From Acidobacteriota bacterium (GTDB taxonomy: Bacteria; Acidobacteriota; Vicinamibacteria; Vicinamibacterales; JAKQTR01), in contig JAKQTR010000043.1 in NCBI GenBank assembly GCA_029562975.1, positions 136,491 to 200,490 of the forward strand: a DNA stretch of 64,000 nt. Reading direction: 5' to 3'. Under the pieces are notes generated by a model that saw only the letters and a program-made list of their open reading frames with translations, was not told where the DNA came from and did not search any database. Below, piece after piece: positions 48,662-58,081 of the stretch (position 1 is its first letter; each line of letters starts with the position of its first letter). The translations under genes and the position numbers were made by a program.

Positions 48662-50077
48662 CTACACGTGTATCGCCGCCCCGTGCGTCGCGTGGGCCGC
48701 CTCGCCGATGGCCTCCGCCATGGTCGGGTGCGCGTGGATGGTGCGGATGAGCTCCTCGACGGTGACCTCCATGCGCAGCGCGAGCGTCGCCTCGGACACG
48801 AGCTCCGTGGCGCGCGGGCCGATCATGTGGATGCCCAGGATCTCGTCGTACTTCTTCTCCGCCACGATCTTCACGAGGCCGTCCGTTTCGTTGGCGATCC
48901 GCGCGCGCCCCAGCACGCCGAACGGGAACGTGCCCACGCGCACGTCGTACCCGCGCTCGACGGCCTGCTGCTCGGTCAGGCCCACGCTGCCGATCTCGGG
49001 ATCCGAATACGTGCACTTCGGCACGTGGTCGTAGTTGATCGGGCGGAACTCCTTTCCCGCCAGGCGCTCGGCCAGCGCGATGCCCTCGGCGGTGGAGAGG
49101 TGCGCGAGCTGCGGGTGCCCCGGCTTGCCCGTCGTGATGACGTCGCCGACGGCCGACACGCCGGGAACGCTCGTGCGGAACTGCTCGTCCACGACGATGT
49201 AGCCGCGGTCCATCCTGATGCCGGCCTCTTCGGCGCCCAGCCCGCTGGTCACCGGGCCCCGGCCGGTGGCCACCAGCAGGTACTCGGCGGCGAGCGTCGC
49301 GGACGATCCGTCGGGCAGCTTCGCGTCGATCTCGACCTTCTCCGCCTCCGCCCGGGCCGCGGTCACGGTCGTGGACACGCGGAAGGCGATGCCTTGCTTC
49401 TTGAACGACTTCTCCAGCTCGACCGAGATCGCCTCGTCCTCGAGGGGCACGAGGCGGGGCAGCAGCTCGACGACGGTCACGTCGCTGCCGAACCGCTTGA
49501 ACACCGTGGCGAACTCCACGCCGATCGGCCCGCTTCCGAGGATGACGATGGACTTCGGCACCTCGCGGAGGGCGATGGCCTCGTCGCTCGTGATGATGCG
49601 CGCGCGGTCGATCTCGATGCCGGGCACGCCGCGCGCGTGCGATCCGGTCGCGATGACGATCTGCGGCGCGGTCAGCGTCCGGGGCTGGTCGCCCGTGACC
49701 TCCACGGTCCCCGGCCCGGCGATCCGCCCGCTGCCCTTGATCCAGGTGACGTTGTTCTTCTTGAAGAGGAACTCGACGCCGCGGGTGAGGATGGTGACGA
49801 TCTTGTCCTTGCGCGCCTGCACCTGGGCCATGTCGATGCGGGCGGGCTGGTCGCCGAGGACGAGGCCCCAGGTCTTCGCCTCTTTCGCCACCTTGAGCGC
49901 GTGGGCGTGCTCGAGGAGCGCCTTCGTCGGGATGCAGCCGACGTTCAGGCAGGTGCCGCCGAGCGTCGGCCGGCGCTCGACCACCGCCACGCGCAGGCCC
50001 AGCTGGGCGGCGCGGATCGCGGCCGGGTAGCCGCCGGTGCCGGCGCCGATGACAATGACGTCGAACGCGTTCGCCAC
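48662..50077 (-). CDS. lpdA: Dihydrolipoyl dehydrogenase (E3)
   Basis: 471 residues. FAD motif VIVIGAGTGGYPAAIRAAQL, redox disulfide GGTCLNVGCIPTKALLEHAH, NAD motif SIVILGSGPIGVEFATVFKR, second FAD site SVPGVSAVGDVITTGKPGHP, and the C-terminal His-Glu pair in IHAHPTMAEAIGEAAHATHG. It reoxidises the lipoyl arm of E2 and makes NADH. First gene of the lpdA-E2-lipB group. Confidence 0.95.
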   Translation of the reverse strand: MANAFDVIVIGAGTGGYPAAIRAAQLGLRVAVVERRPTLGGTCLNVGCIPTKALLEHAHALKVAKEAKTWGLVLGDQPARIDMAQVQARKDKIVTILTRGVEFLFKKNNVTWIKGSGRIAGPGTVEVTGDQPRTLTAPQIVIATGSHARGVPGIEIDRARIITSDEAIALREVPKSIVILGSGPIGVEFATVFKRFGSDVTVVELLPRLVPLEDEAISVELEKSFKKQGIAFRVSTTVTAARAEAEKVEIDAKLPDGSSATLAAEYLLVATGRGPVTSGLGAEEAGIRMDRGYIVVDEQFRTSVPGVSAVGDVITTGKPGHPQLAHLSTAEGIALAERLAGKEFRPINYDHVPKCTYSDPEIGSVGLTEQQAVERGYDVRVGTFPFGVLGRARIANETDGLVKIVAEKKYDEILGIHMIGPRATELVSEATLALRMEVTVEELIRTIHAHPTMAEAIGEAAHATHGAAIHV

Positions 50078-50173
50078 GGATCGTTCTCCTGGAAAGCAGC
50101 CGCAGACTGCACGTTACCGGCAGCCTCCCGCGACTGTCAACCGCGCCGGGCGGGCCCGCCGCCGCGCCCGGCC

Positions 50174-50203
50174 TTGAACTCGCCGCGGGGCGGCGCCTAC
50201 AAT
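50174..50203 (+). promoter_or_regulatory. Sigma-70 promoter for the response regulator gene
   Basis: TTGAAC (50174-50179), 18 nt, TACAAT (50198-50203), 29 nt before ATG 50233. This is the best -35/-10 pair on the plus strand of the window, so the regulator is probably made constitutively. Confidence 0.65.
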
Positions 50204-50232
50204 CAGCGCGCCTCCGGACGCGAAGGCGGCTC

Positions 50233-51633
<1,401 letters not shown>

Positions 51634-51670
51634 GCCGCCCTCGGCGGCCCGTGCGCCGCCGCGGCGCCGC

Positions 51671-51687
51671 GTTGCAGAATCTGCAAC
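51671..51687 (+). promoter_or_regulatory. Upstream activator palindrome GTTGCAGAATCTGCAAC
   Basis: A perfect 7+3+7 palindrome 108 nt upstream of the sigma-54 -24 element, the normal distance for an enhancer site. A weaker half-match (GCTGCAATTCCTGCC) lies at about 51706-51720. Likely binding site of the response regulator encoded just before it. Confidence 0.6.
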
Positions 51688-51794
51688 GGGTGCCTCGAAC
51701 CGCCGCTGCAATTCCTGCCACCTGTCTCGCCTGAGGACACCGCCACTCCAGCCAGGACACGCGGAATCCCGCACGTTCCCGGCCCGGGCCCTGC

Positions 51795-51810
51795 TGGAAC
51801 GCTCCTTGCT
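51795..51810 (+). promoter_or_regulatory. Sigma-54 promoter of the radical SAM/peptide operon
   Basis: TGGAACG-CTCC-TTGCT matches the consensus TGGCACG-N4-TTGCW at all but one conserved position with exact spacing. It ends 26 nt before ATG 51837. Confidence 0.8.
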
Positions 51811-51836
51811 CGGTCCAGCGCGGAGCCCCGGTCTGC

Positions 51837-53264
51837 ATGGAGCCATCGGCGTTCAACCTCGCCGTGCCGGTCTCGACGGGTGACGTGTTCCTGATGAACA
51901 CGCTCACCGACGCGCAGGTTCTCGTGTCGCGCGACGTCGCGGCCCTCGTGGAGCGCCTGAGCGCCGGCAGCGGCGGCGACAGCGGGACGGCGGGCCGGGC
52001 CGCCGGCGCGGACGAGGCGCTCGAGGAACTCGCCAGCCACGGGTTTCTCGTCGGCTGCAGGGAGTCGGAGCGCGCCGCGCTCGAGGAGCACTTCGGGCAG
52101 TTCCGGGACGACACGTCCCAGGTCCGCGTCACGATCCTCACGACGCTCCAGTGCAACCTGGCGTGCCGCTACTGCTACCAGGGAGACCACGCCGGCGCGA
52201 ACGGGCCGGCCGGAAAGATGTCGGCGGAGACGGCCGCCGACGTGGCGGACTGGATCGCGCGCCAGGTGGACGAGGTGCGGCCCATCCAGCTCGTGCTCAC
52301 GTTTTTCGGCGGCGAGCCGCTGCTGAACGCGCCGGCGATGACGGCGATCGCCGAGGCGTGCTGGCGGCACACGCGGCAGCGCCGGGTGCGGCAGGCGGTC
52401 AACATCATCACAAACGGCCTCCTGCTCACGCCGGACCTCGTCCGGACCATGCTGCCGTTCGGGCTGACCGGCGTCAAGGTCACGCTGGACGGCGACTGCG
52501 AGACCCACGACCGCCTGCGCCCCGCGCGCGGGGGCCGCGGGACGTTCGGCCGCATCATCGGCAACCTCCGGCAGGTCGCGCCGCTCGTGCCCATCACGAT
52601 TGGCGGCAACTTCGACACGGCGACGGCGTCGCGCTACCCTGCGCTGCTCGACTTCCTGAGCGCCCAGGACTTCGCGCCGCGCATCGCCAAGGTCGCCTTC
52701 AAGCCAATCATCGAGCCGGCCGCACCGTCCGGCGCCGGGCCGGCCGCGCCGCTATGCAACGGCGCGTGCATGAGCGCGGTGGGGCCGTCGGCCGGGTGCG
52801 GGGCGGTGCCGGCGTCGGGCGCCGCGCAAGGGGCCCGCGCGGCCGCGGACGACACGATGTCGTTCCTGCACGAGGAGACGCGGCGGCGGGGCCTGCCCGC
52901 GCCGGACGGCGTCCACATGGGCCCGTGCGAGATCCACCGGCGCCACTCGCACACCATCGGGCCGGACGGCACGCTCTATCCGTGCGCGGGGTTCACCGGG
53001 GACCGCGCCCTCTCAATCGGCCACATCGACGGCCGCCGCACCGACAGGCAGGCTGCGGCCGCCGGGCGCGTCGAGCGCCGGCAGCCGTGGCGCCGCTGCG
53101 GGGACTGTCCCTTCATCCCGGTGTGCGGCGGCGGCTGTGCCGTCGCGTCGCACGCCGAGCTCGGCGACATGGATGCGCCGTCATGTCACCGTCGAAGCTT
53201 CGAATCGGCGCTTGCGTCGCTGGCGGAGCAAGCCGCCCGCGACGCGTCAGGAGGGATACAATGA
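51837..53264 (+). CDS. Radical SAM/SPASM peptide maturase
   Basis: 475 residues. Residues 1-100 resemble the N-terminal region of SPASM peptide maturases (AFNLAVPVSTGDVFLMNTLT, possibly the leader-binding part). The radical SAM cluster is CNLACRYC (Cys106, 110, 113), followed by FFGGEPLLN (SAM-binding GGE) and VKVTLDGD. The C-terminal third is a Cys-rich SPASM region for extra Fe-S clusters: PCEIHRRHSHTIGPDGTLYP then CAGF, and RRCGDCPFIPVCGGGCAVAS. Such enzymes cross-link or thioether-link small ribosomal peptides. The peptide gene begins within its stop codon (ATGA), which makes that peptide the obvious substrate. A Gly/Ala/Cys-rich insert (about 300-335) is unusual. Confidence 0.88.
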   Translation: MEPSAFNLAVPVSTGDVFLMNTLTDAQVLVSRDVAALVERLSAGSGGDSGTAGRAAGADEALEELASHGFLVGCRESERAALEEHFGQFRDDTSQVRVTILTTLQCNLACRYCYQGDHAGANGPAGKMSAETAADVADWIARQVDEVRPIQLVLTFFGGEPLLNAPAMTAIAEACWRHTRQRRVRQAVNIITNGLLLTPDLVRTMLPFGLTGVKVTLDGDCETHDRLRPARGGRGTFGRIIGNLRQVAPLVPITIGGNFDTATASRYPALLDFLSAQDFAPRIAKVAFKPIIEPAAPSGAGPAAPLCNGACMSAVGPSAGCGAVPASGAAQGARAAADDTMSFLHEETRRRGLPAPDGVHMGPCEIHRRHSHTIGPDGTLYPCAGFTGDRALSIGHIDGRRTDRQAAAAGRVERRQPWRRCGDCPFIPVCGGGCAVASHAELGDMDAPSCHRRSFESALASLAEQAARDASGGIQ

Positions 53265-53353
53265 AAGTCAAGGTTCTCAAGAAGGCGCAGAAGGCCCCGT
53301 CGGCGGAAATGTGCCCGTGGATGATTTGCGTGCCGCCCGAGAGCGGCAAGTAA
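53261..53353 (+). CDS. Short precursor peptide (30 residues) for the radical SAM maturase
   Basis: The start ATG has a strong AGGAGGG six bases upstream and overlaps the maturase stop. The product starts MKVKVLKKAQKAPSAEM, a basic leader-like part with five Lys. It ends CPWMICVPPESGK: two Cys (18 and 23), one Trp (20), a Pro-Pro and a Gly-Lys end. Length, position after a SPASM enzyme and a residue set suited to thioether or Trp cross-links fit a RiPP precursor. No double-Gly or signal-peptidase site is visible, so how it is cut or exported is unknown. I do not recognise the family. Confidence 0.75.
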   Translation: MKVKVLKKAQKAPSAEMCPWMICVPPESGK

Positions 53354-54933
53354 GGGACTCCCGGACCACCAGGGGACAGGCAGACAGCCGCCTCGCCCGC
53401 GCGGCCCCCGCGCGCGCCCGGTCCCGTTGGCGGCGCCGCCGAGCGGCGCTCGCCGCCTCCGCCGCCGGCGCGCTGTCTGCCGTCGCCTGCGCCGCGCCCG
53501 CGCCCGCTCCTCGGCCCACCCAACCCGTCACGCTCACCATCGGCGTGCCGCAGAGCCGCCAGGTCGATCCCAGCCACGGCATCGCGTTCCTCGCCGAGAC
53601 GATCGCCTTCGAGCGGCTCACGGCCAACGATGCCGCCGGCCGGACCCAGCCGCGGCTCCTGGAAGGCTGGTCCGTGTCGGCCGACGGCCTGAGGTGGCGT
53701 CTGCGCGTGCGCGCCGGCGTCGCGTTCCAGGACGGCGCTCCCCTGACGGCCGCCGACGTCGCTCGCACGTTCGAGGCCGCGACGGCCGATGAGGCGGCTC
53801 GCGGCGCGTCGGTCTGTCTTCCCTACGTCGCGTCGGTCGCCGCGTCCGGCGATTACGATGTCGAGGTGCGCCTGGCACGCCGGTGCGCCTACCTGCTGGA
53901 CGACCTCGATCGGGCCGTGAGCCGGCCGGGGGCTGACGGAAGGACGCGGATCGGCACGGGAGCGTTCTCCATCGTCTCGTCCACGCCTGACGAGGTCGTC
54001 ATGGAGGCCAACCGGACGCACTACCTCGGGGCGCCGGCCATCGATCGGGTCGTCATCCGCCCGTACGACGCGCTGCGCACGGCGTTTGCGGACATGATGC
54101 GCGGCCGCGTCGATTTCCTGTGGGAAGTCGCGCCCGACGCCGCCGAGTTCCTGGGCGATCAGCGGTCGGTGACGGTCCGCGCTTTTCCGGGCTACTACGC
54201 GTACGCCGTGACGATGAACTCGGCGCGGCCCGCGCTCCGCGCGGCGGCCGTCAGGCGCGCGCTGGACGCGGCGGTGAACCGCGAGGCCCTGGTGCAGCAG
54301 GGCCTGCGCGGCCGCGGCGTGCCGGCAGACGGCCCCGTGTGGCCCCGCTACTGGGCCCGCGACCGCGCCGCGCCGCCGCCGGCGCCCGATGCCTCGGAGG
54401 CAGCGGCCCGCCTGCGCGCCGCGGGCCCGATTGCATTCACCTGCCTGGTGCCCGCCAACTTCGCGATCCTCGAGCGCATGGCGCTGCTCGTCCAGCAGCA
54501 GCTCGCCGCCTTCGGCGTCAAGATGCGCCTCGAGTCGGCGCCGCCGGGCGCCTTCAACCGCCGCCTTCTCAGCGGCGACTTCGACGCGGCGATGCTGTCG
54601 GTGCTGGGCGGCCCGTCCGCCACGGTGTACCACCGGTTCTGGCATTCCCCGGGCGCCACCCGGCGCTGGAACTACTGGGACTACCGCGACGCGCGCGTCG
54701 ACGCCGCGCTCGACGCCGCGCTCGAGGCCCCGGACGACGAGGCCTTCAGGAAGGCCATCGGGGCCTTTCAGGCCGCGTGGCGCGACAACCCGGCCGCGAT
54801 CTTCCTCGCGTGGAACCAGACCGTCCAGGCCGTCAGCCGTCGCTTCGCGCTGCCCCCGGGGAGCGAGGCCCGCGACGCCATCCACGTCCTGCACGGCTGG
54901 CAGCCGGAGCCGCCCGCGGGACGCGCGCCGTGA
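53317..54933 (+). CDS. Peptide-binding lipoprotein, SBP_bac_5/OppA family
   Basis: About 538 residues. No ATG, GTG or TTG occurs in frame after the peptide's stop until deep in the domain, so translation must begin inside the peptide gene (GTG 53311, GTG 53317 or TTG 53326). A basic stretch (RSRWRRRRAALAAS) leads to a lipobox ending SAVAC (Cys58 from 53317). The body is an OppA/DppA-type binding protein: RTQPRLLEGWSVSADGLRWR, VAFQDGAPLTAADVARTF, IGTGAFSIVSSTPDEVVMEA and NYWDYRDARVD. There are no permease genes, so it may present a peptide to the histidine kinase next door instead of to an importer (inference). Confidence 0.83.
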   Translation: MDDLRAARERQVRDSRTTRGQADSRLARAAPARARSRWRRRRAALAASAAGALSAVACAAPAPAPRPTQPVTLTIGVPQSRQVDPSHGIAFLAETIAFERLTANDAAGRTQPRLLEGWSVSADGLRWRLRVRAGVAFQDGAPLTAADVARTFEAATADEAARGASVCLPYVASVAASGDYDVEVRLARRCAYLLDDLDRAVSRPGADGRTRIGTGAFSIVSSTPDEVVMEANRTHYLGAPAIDRVVIRPYDALRTAFADMMRGRVDFLWEVAPDAAEFLGDQRSVTVRAFPGYYAYAVTMNSARPALRAAAVRRALDAAVNREALVQQGLRGRGVPADGPVWPRYWARDRAAPPPAPDASEAAARLRAAGPIAFTCLVPANFAILERMALLVQQQLAAFGVKMRLESAPPGAFNRRLLSGDFDAAMLSVLGGPSATVYHRFWHSPGATRRWNYWDYRDARVDAALDAALEAPDDEAFRKAIGAFQAAWRDNPAAIFLAWNQTVQAVSRRFALPPGSEARDAIHVLHGWQPEPPAGRAP

Positions 54934-56720
54934 GCACGCTGCGCGTCCGTTTCGCCGCCATGCTGGGCACGGCGGCCGTCCTGCCCCTGCTGATGTACGG
55001 CGTGGTCTCGGTGTACTCGCTGCGCGAGGGCACGCGGCGCACGGTGAACGACGGCAACCTCAACCTCGCTCGCCAGGTCGGAGAACAGCTCAGCCGCTAC
55101 GTCTCGACGAACCTCCTGATCCTCGCCGGGCTCGCCGACGACATCGGCATCGCGGAGCTCGATCCCGATGAGCGCGACCGCATCCTGAAGAACTTCATCC
55201 TGCGCTTTCCCGAGTTCCGCGAAGTCACGGCGCTCGCGGCGGACGGCGCGGTCATCGCCACGAGCCGCATCGGAACGTCGGCGCTCACGCTCCCGCAAGC
55301 GGGCGGAGTGTCGCTCCACGGGGTGCGGATCTCGCCGGTCGTCGTGGACGCCGACTTCCTGCCGACGATGCTCGTGGCGGCCCCCCTCGGGGGCGGCGCG
55401 CAGGCCCCGGGATGGCTGGTCGGCGAGCTGAGCATCGAGGAGCTCTGGCGCCTGGTGAGCCGGGTCCGGGTCGGCGCCGCCGGCCACGCGATGGTCGTCG
55501 GCCCGGCGGGCGAACTGCTGGCGCACGGCAACCCGGACGAGCGCCCGGCCATCGCGCGCGGCGCGAGCCTCGCCTCCGATCCGGTGGTGGCGGCGCTCCG
55601 GCAGGCCGCGCCGGGCGCGCCGGTCGTGCGGGACCGGACGACCGAGGCCGGGGAGGTCTTCCTGTCGGCGGGCGTCGCGATCCCCAGCCTCGGGTGGCTG
55701 GTCATCGTCGAACAGCCCGCGGCCGAAGCGCTGGCCGCGTCGCGCCGGCAGGAGCGCGATCTGACGGCGGCCATCGCCCTCGGGCTGCTCGTGATGGTGC
55801 TGGCGGGCCTGATCTGGGGCCGATCGCTCATCGCTCCCATCCAGGAGCTCATCCGCGGCACGGAGGCCATCGCCGAGGGCCGGCTCGACGAGCGCGTCCG
55901 GATCACATCGAGGTCGGAGCTCGGCCGTCTGGGTGACGCCTTCAACAAGATGGCCGGCCGCCTGGGCGATCTCCAGGAGGACGTGAGGCGGCAGGAGCGG
56001 CACGCGGTGTTCGGACGCGTCGCCGCGGGCCTCGTGCACGACTTGTCGCACCCGTTCAAGAACATCCAGAACAACTGCCGGCTCATCGTGAAGATGCACG
56101 ACGACCCGGAATACCTGGAGCTCTTCCGCCGGACGATCGACCGCGAGTGCGGCCAGGTGAAGCGCGTGTTCGAGGATCTCCGCAACCTCGCGCGGCCGAT
56201 GCCGATGGAGCGGTTTCCCCTCGACCTCAACAGGCTGGCGGCCGACGTCGCCGAGTCGATGCGCGCCAACGCCGAGACGGCGGGGCTGTCGCTGGAGCTG
56301 GACCTCGCGCCGGGCCCGCTGCTGGTGGAGGGGGATGTCTTCGCGCTGAGCCGCGTCTGCCGGAACCTCGTGATGAACGCGATCGAGGCGACGAACCCGC
56401 GCGGGACCGTGACCATCGCGACGCGCGCCGCGGCCGCGGCGGCGGTGCTCCGCGTGTCCGACACGGGCTGCGGCATCGCGCCCGCGCGCCTGGAGACGCT
56501 CTTCGAGAGCTTCGCCACGACGAAGCGGCAGGGGCTCGGCCTGGGGCTGGCGATCGCAAAGAAGATCGTCGATCAGGCCGGCGGGACGATCACGGCGTCC
56601 AGCGTCGTCGGCCGAGGCTCGGCCTTCGAGGTCACGCTGGCCCTGGCGGCGCCGGCCGCCTCGGGCGGCGAAACCCGTCATCCCCGCGGGACGGCCGGAA
56701 TGCCTGAGGCCGGGCCGTGA
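54930..56720 (+). CDS. Membrane sensor histidine kinase (dCache-HAMP-HisKA-HATPase)
   Basis: 596 residues from GTG 54930, overlapping the previous stop (GTGA). Helix 1 is about residues 8-30. The extracytoplasmic part (about 31-285) looks like a dCache sensor with two PAS-like lobes (FREVTALAADGAVIATSRIG; AMVVGPAGELLAHGNPDERP). Helix 2 (AIALGLLVMVLAGLIW) leads to a HAMP domain. His370 in LVHDLSHPFKNIQNN is the phosphorylation site. HATPase boxes are NLVMNAIEATN, DTGCGIAPARLE and GLGLGLAIAKKI. It has no receiver and should phosphorylate the NtrC-type regulator at 50.2 kb. dCache domains bind amino acids and small ligands, or binding proteins. Confidence 0.9.
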   Translation: MSTLRVRFAAMLGTAAVLPLLMYGVVSVYSLREGTRRTVNDGNLNLARQVGEQLSRYVSTNLLILAGLADDIGIAELDPDERDRILKNFILRFPEFREVTALAADGAVIATSRIGTSALTLPQAGGVSLHGVRISPVVVDADFLPTMLVAAPLGGGAQAPGWLVGELSIEELWRLVSRVRVGAAGHAMVVGPAGELLAHGNPDERPAIARGASLASDPVVAALRQAAPGAPVVRDRTTEAGEVFLSAGVAIPSLGWLVIVEQPAAEALAASRRQERDLTAAIALGLLVMVLAGLIWGRSLIAPIQELIRGTEAIAEGRLDERVRITSRSELGRLGDAFNKMAGRLGDLQEDVRRQERHAVFGRVAAGLVHDLSHPFKNIQNNCRLIVKMHDDPEYLELFRRTIDRECGQVKRVFEDLRNLARPMPMERFPLDLNRLAADVAESMRANAETAGLSLELDLAPGPLLVEGDVFALSRVCRNLVMNAIEATNPRGTVTIATRAAAAAAVLRVSDTGCGIAPARLETLFESFATTKRQGLGLGLAIAKKIVDQAGGTITASSVVGRGSAFEVTLALAAPAASGGETRHPRGTAGMPEAGP

Positions 56721-56768
56721 GGTGCGGCGAGGGGGAGAAGGGGCCGGCCCCGCGGCCGGCCCTTCCGG

Positions 56769-57068
56769 TCACTTGCGCGGGAGGACGGCGTCCTTCAGCT
56801 GCTTGACCACGCGGGCCTTGACGACGGTCTTCGCCGGGATCTTGATCGGCTCGCCCGTCGCCGGATTGCGCCCCTGCCGGGCCTTGCGCTTCTGCACGAC
56901 CAGCTTGACCATACCGGGCAGCACGAACTCGCCCGAGCGCTTGAGCTCTTTCTCCGACAGCATCGCCAGCTCGTCGAAGAACTCGCGCGCCACCGCGCGC
57001 TTCACCTCGAAGCGGTCCGCGAAGTGCGCGAACAGCTCCAACTTGCCCATCCTGCGGGCCTCTGCCAT
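56769..57068 (-). CDS. HU/IHF-family DNA-binding protein
   Basis: 99 residues from ATG 57068 (GGAGAG upstream); the extra frame to 57092 is less likely. The HU fold is shown by FVLPGMVKLVVQKRKARQGR then NPATGEPIKIPAKTVVKARV, the DNA-binding arm with its conserved Pro. The N-terminal helix pair is atypical (MGKLELFAHFADRFEVKRAV) in place of the usual K-x-x-L start. Likely a nucleoid protein. It has a strong promoter. Confidence 0.88.
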   Translation of the reverse strand: MAEARRMGKLELFAHFADRFEVKRAVAREFFDELAMLSEKELKRSGEFVLPGMVKLVVQKRKARQGRNPATGEPIKIPAKTVVKARVVKQLKDAVLPRK

Positions 57069-57165
57069 CGTGACTCTCCTCGAAATGACCACGCGCGTTT
57101 CTGGTCACCGCAAGCCGGCCGCGCGCGCAGGCGGCGGACCCCGGAGTGAAAGCGGAAGTCCAGAA

Positions 57166-57194
57166 ATCCTAGATCGCGCCCACTACGCTGTCAA
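57166..57194 (-). promoter_or_regulatory. Strong sigma-70 promoter for the HU gene
   Basis: On the minus strand a perfect TTGACA (57194-57189), 17 nt, then TAGGAT (57171-57166), about 97 nt before the ATG. The best consensus match in the window, which suits an abundant protein. Confidence 0.75.
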
Positions 57195-57238
57195 TCGGAA
57201 GGACCGGCTGCAACCGGCGGTTTTCGGCCGCTAAATGG

Positions 57239-57244
57239 TAAGAT
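57239..57244 (+). promoter_or_regulatory. -10 box TAAGAT for queF
   Basis: TAAGAT ends 8 nt before ATG 57253, leaving almost no leader. Confidence 0.5.
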
Positions 57245-57252
57245 CCGGCGCG

Positions 57253-57600
57253 ATGTCAAGCGCGAAGATCGAGACGTTCCCCAACCCGCGGCCGGGGCGC
57301 GAGTACGAGATCGCCATCTCGGCCCCGGAGTTCACCTCCGTGTGCCCGATGACGGGCCTGCCGGACTTCGGCGAGATCCGCATCTCCTACGTCCCCGCCG
57401 AGCGGTGCATCGAACTGAAGTCGCTGAAGCTCTACCTCGTCGAGTACCGCAACCGCGGCATCTTCTACGAAGCCGCCACCAACCAGATCCTGGACGACCT
57501 CGTGACGGCCTGCCAGCCGGCGCGCATGACCGTCGTCGGCAGCTTCGCGCCGCGCGGCGGAATCCGAACCTCGATCACGGCCACCTACGAGAGCCCGTGA
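57253..57600 (+). CDS. queF: NADPH-dependent 7-cyano-7-deazaguanine reductase QueF
   Basis: 115 residues, the single-domain (YkvM) type. The catalytic Cys is in FTSVCPMTGLPDFGEIRISY, and the QueF motif is CIELKSLKLYLVEYRNRGIF with YE after it. It reduces preQ0 to preQ1 in queuosine synthesis. The next gene starts in its stop codon (GTGA). Confidence 0.94.
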   Translation: MSSAKIETFPNPRPGREYEIAISAPEFTSVCPMTGLPDFGEIRISYVPAERCIELKSLKLYLVEYRNRGIFYEAATNQILDDLVTACQPARMTVVGSFAPRGGIRTSITATYESP

Positions 57601-58064
57601 CAGCATCCTCGGGATCCGGGAGGAGGCCTGCCTCGCCGAGGCCGGCTGACGGGCTGCCTGGCGAAGGCGACGGCTCGTCGAGGCCCGGGGGCCGAAGTTC
57701 GCCCCTCGGCCAGGCGCAAGCGGGCGCCGCGGGCGATCGGCAGCAGAGCCGGCCCGAGCCTGGCAGCGGGCGCGCCGGCGCCGGGCCTCCAAACGATGAC
57801 GGCGCCGTTCGCCTGCCCATCGACGGCACGCTGGATCTGCACGCGTTCCGGCCTCGCGACGTGAGGTCGGTGGTGGACGACTACGTCAACGAGGCCAGCG
57901 CCGCGGGGCTGTGCGCGATCAGGATCGCGCACGGCCGCGGAACCGGCGTGCTGCGAGGCATCGTCCAGGCGGCCCTGGACGCCCACCCGCTCGTCGAGGC
58001 GTTCTGGGACGACACCGACGCGCACCTTGGGGCGACGTGGGCCAGGCTGGCGGCCAGGCGCTAG
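57597..58064 (+). CDS. Smr-domain protein with repeat-derived N-terminal linker
   Basis: 155 residues from GTG 57597, overlapping the queF stop. Residues about 75-155 are a Smr domain: LDLHAFRPRDVRSVVDDYVN and IRIAHGRGTGVLRGIVQAAL (the HGxGxG motif). Smr domains act as nucleases on branched DNA or on stalled-ribosome mRNA. The first 70 or so residues are Gly/Pro/Ser-rich and encoded by intergenic repeat words (GCCTGCCTCGCCGAGGCCGG, GGCTGCCTGGCGAAGGCGAC), so they are unlikely to be a folded domain. Confidence 0.75.
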   Translation: MTASSGSGRRPASPRPADGLPGEGDGSSRPGGRSSPLGQAQAGAAGDRQQSRPEPGSGRAGAGPPNDDGAVRLPIDGTLDLHAFRPRDVRSVVDDYVNEASAAGLCAIRIAHGRGTGVLRGIVQAALDAHPLVEAFWDDTDAHLGATWARLAARR

Positions 58065-58081
58065 GCGCCAGGGAAGGGACG

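Noticed and set aside
53317-54933. The OppA-like gene as part of a nutrient peptide importer
   Set aside because: No permease or ATPase genes adjoin it. It overlaps a RiPP precursor and a histidine kinase instead, so signalling is the simpler reading.
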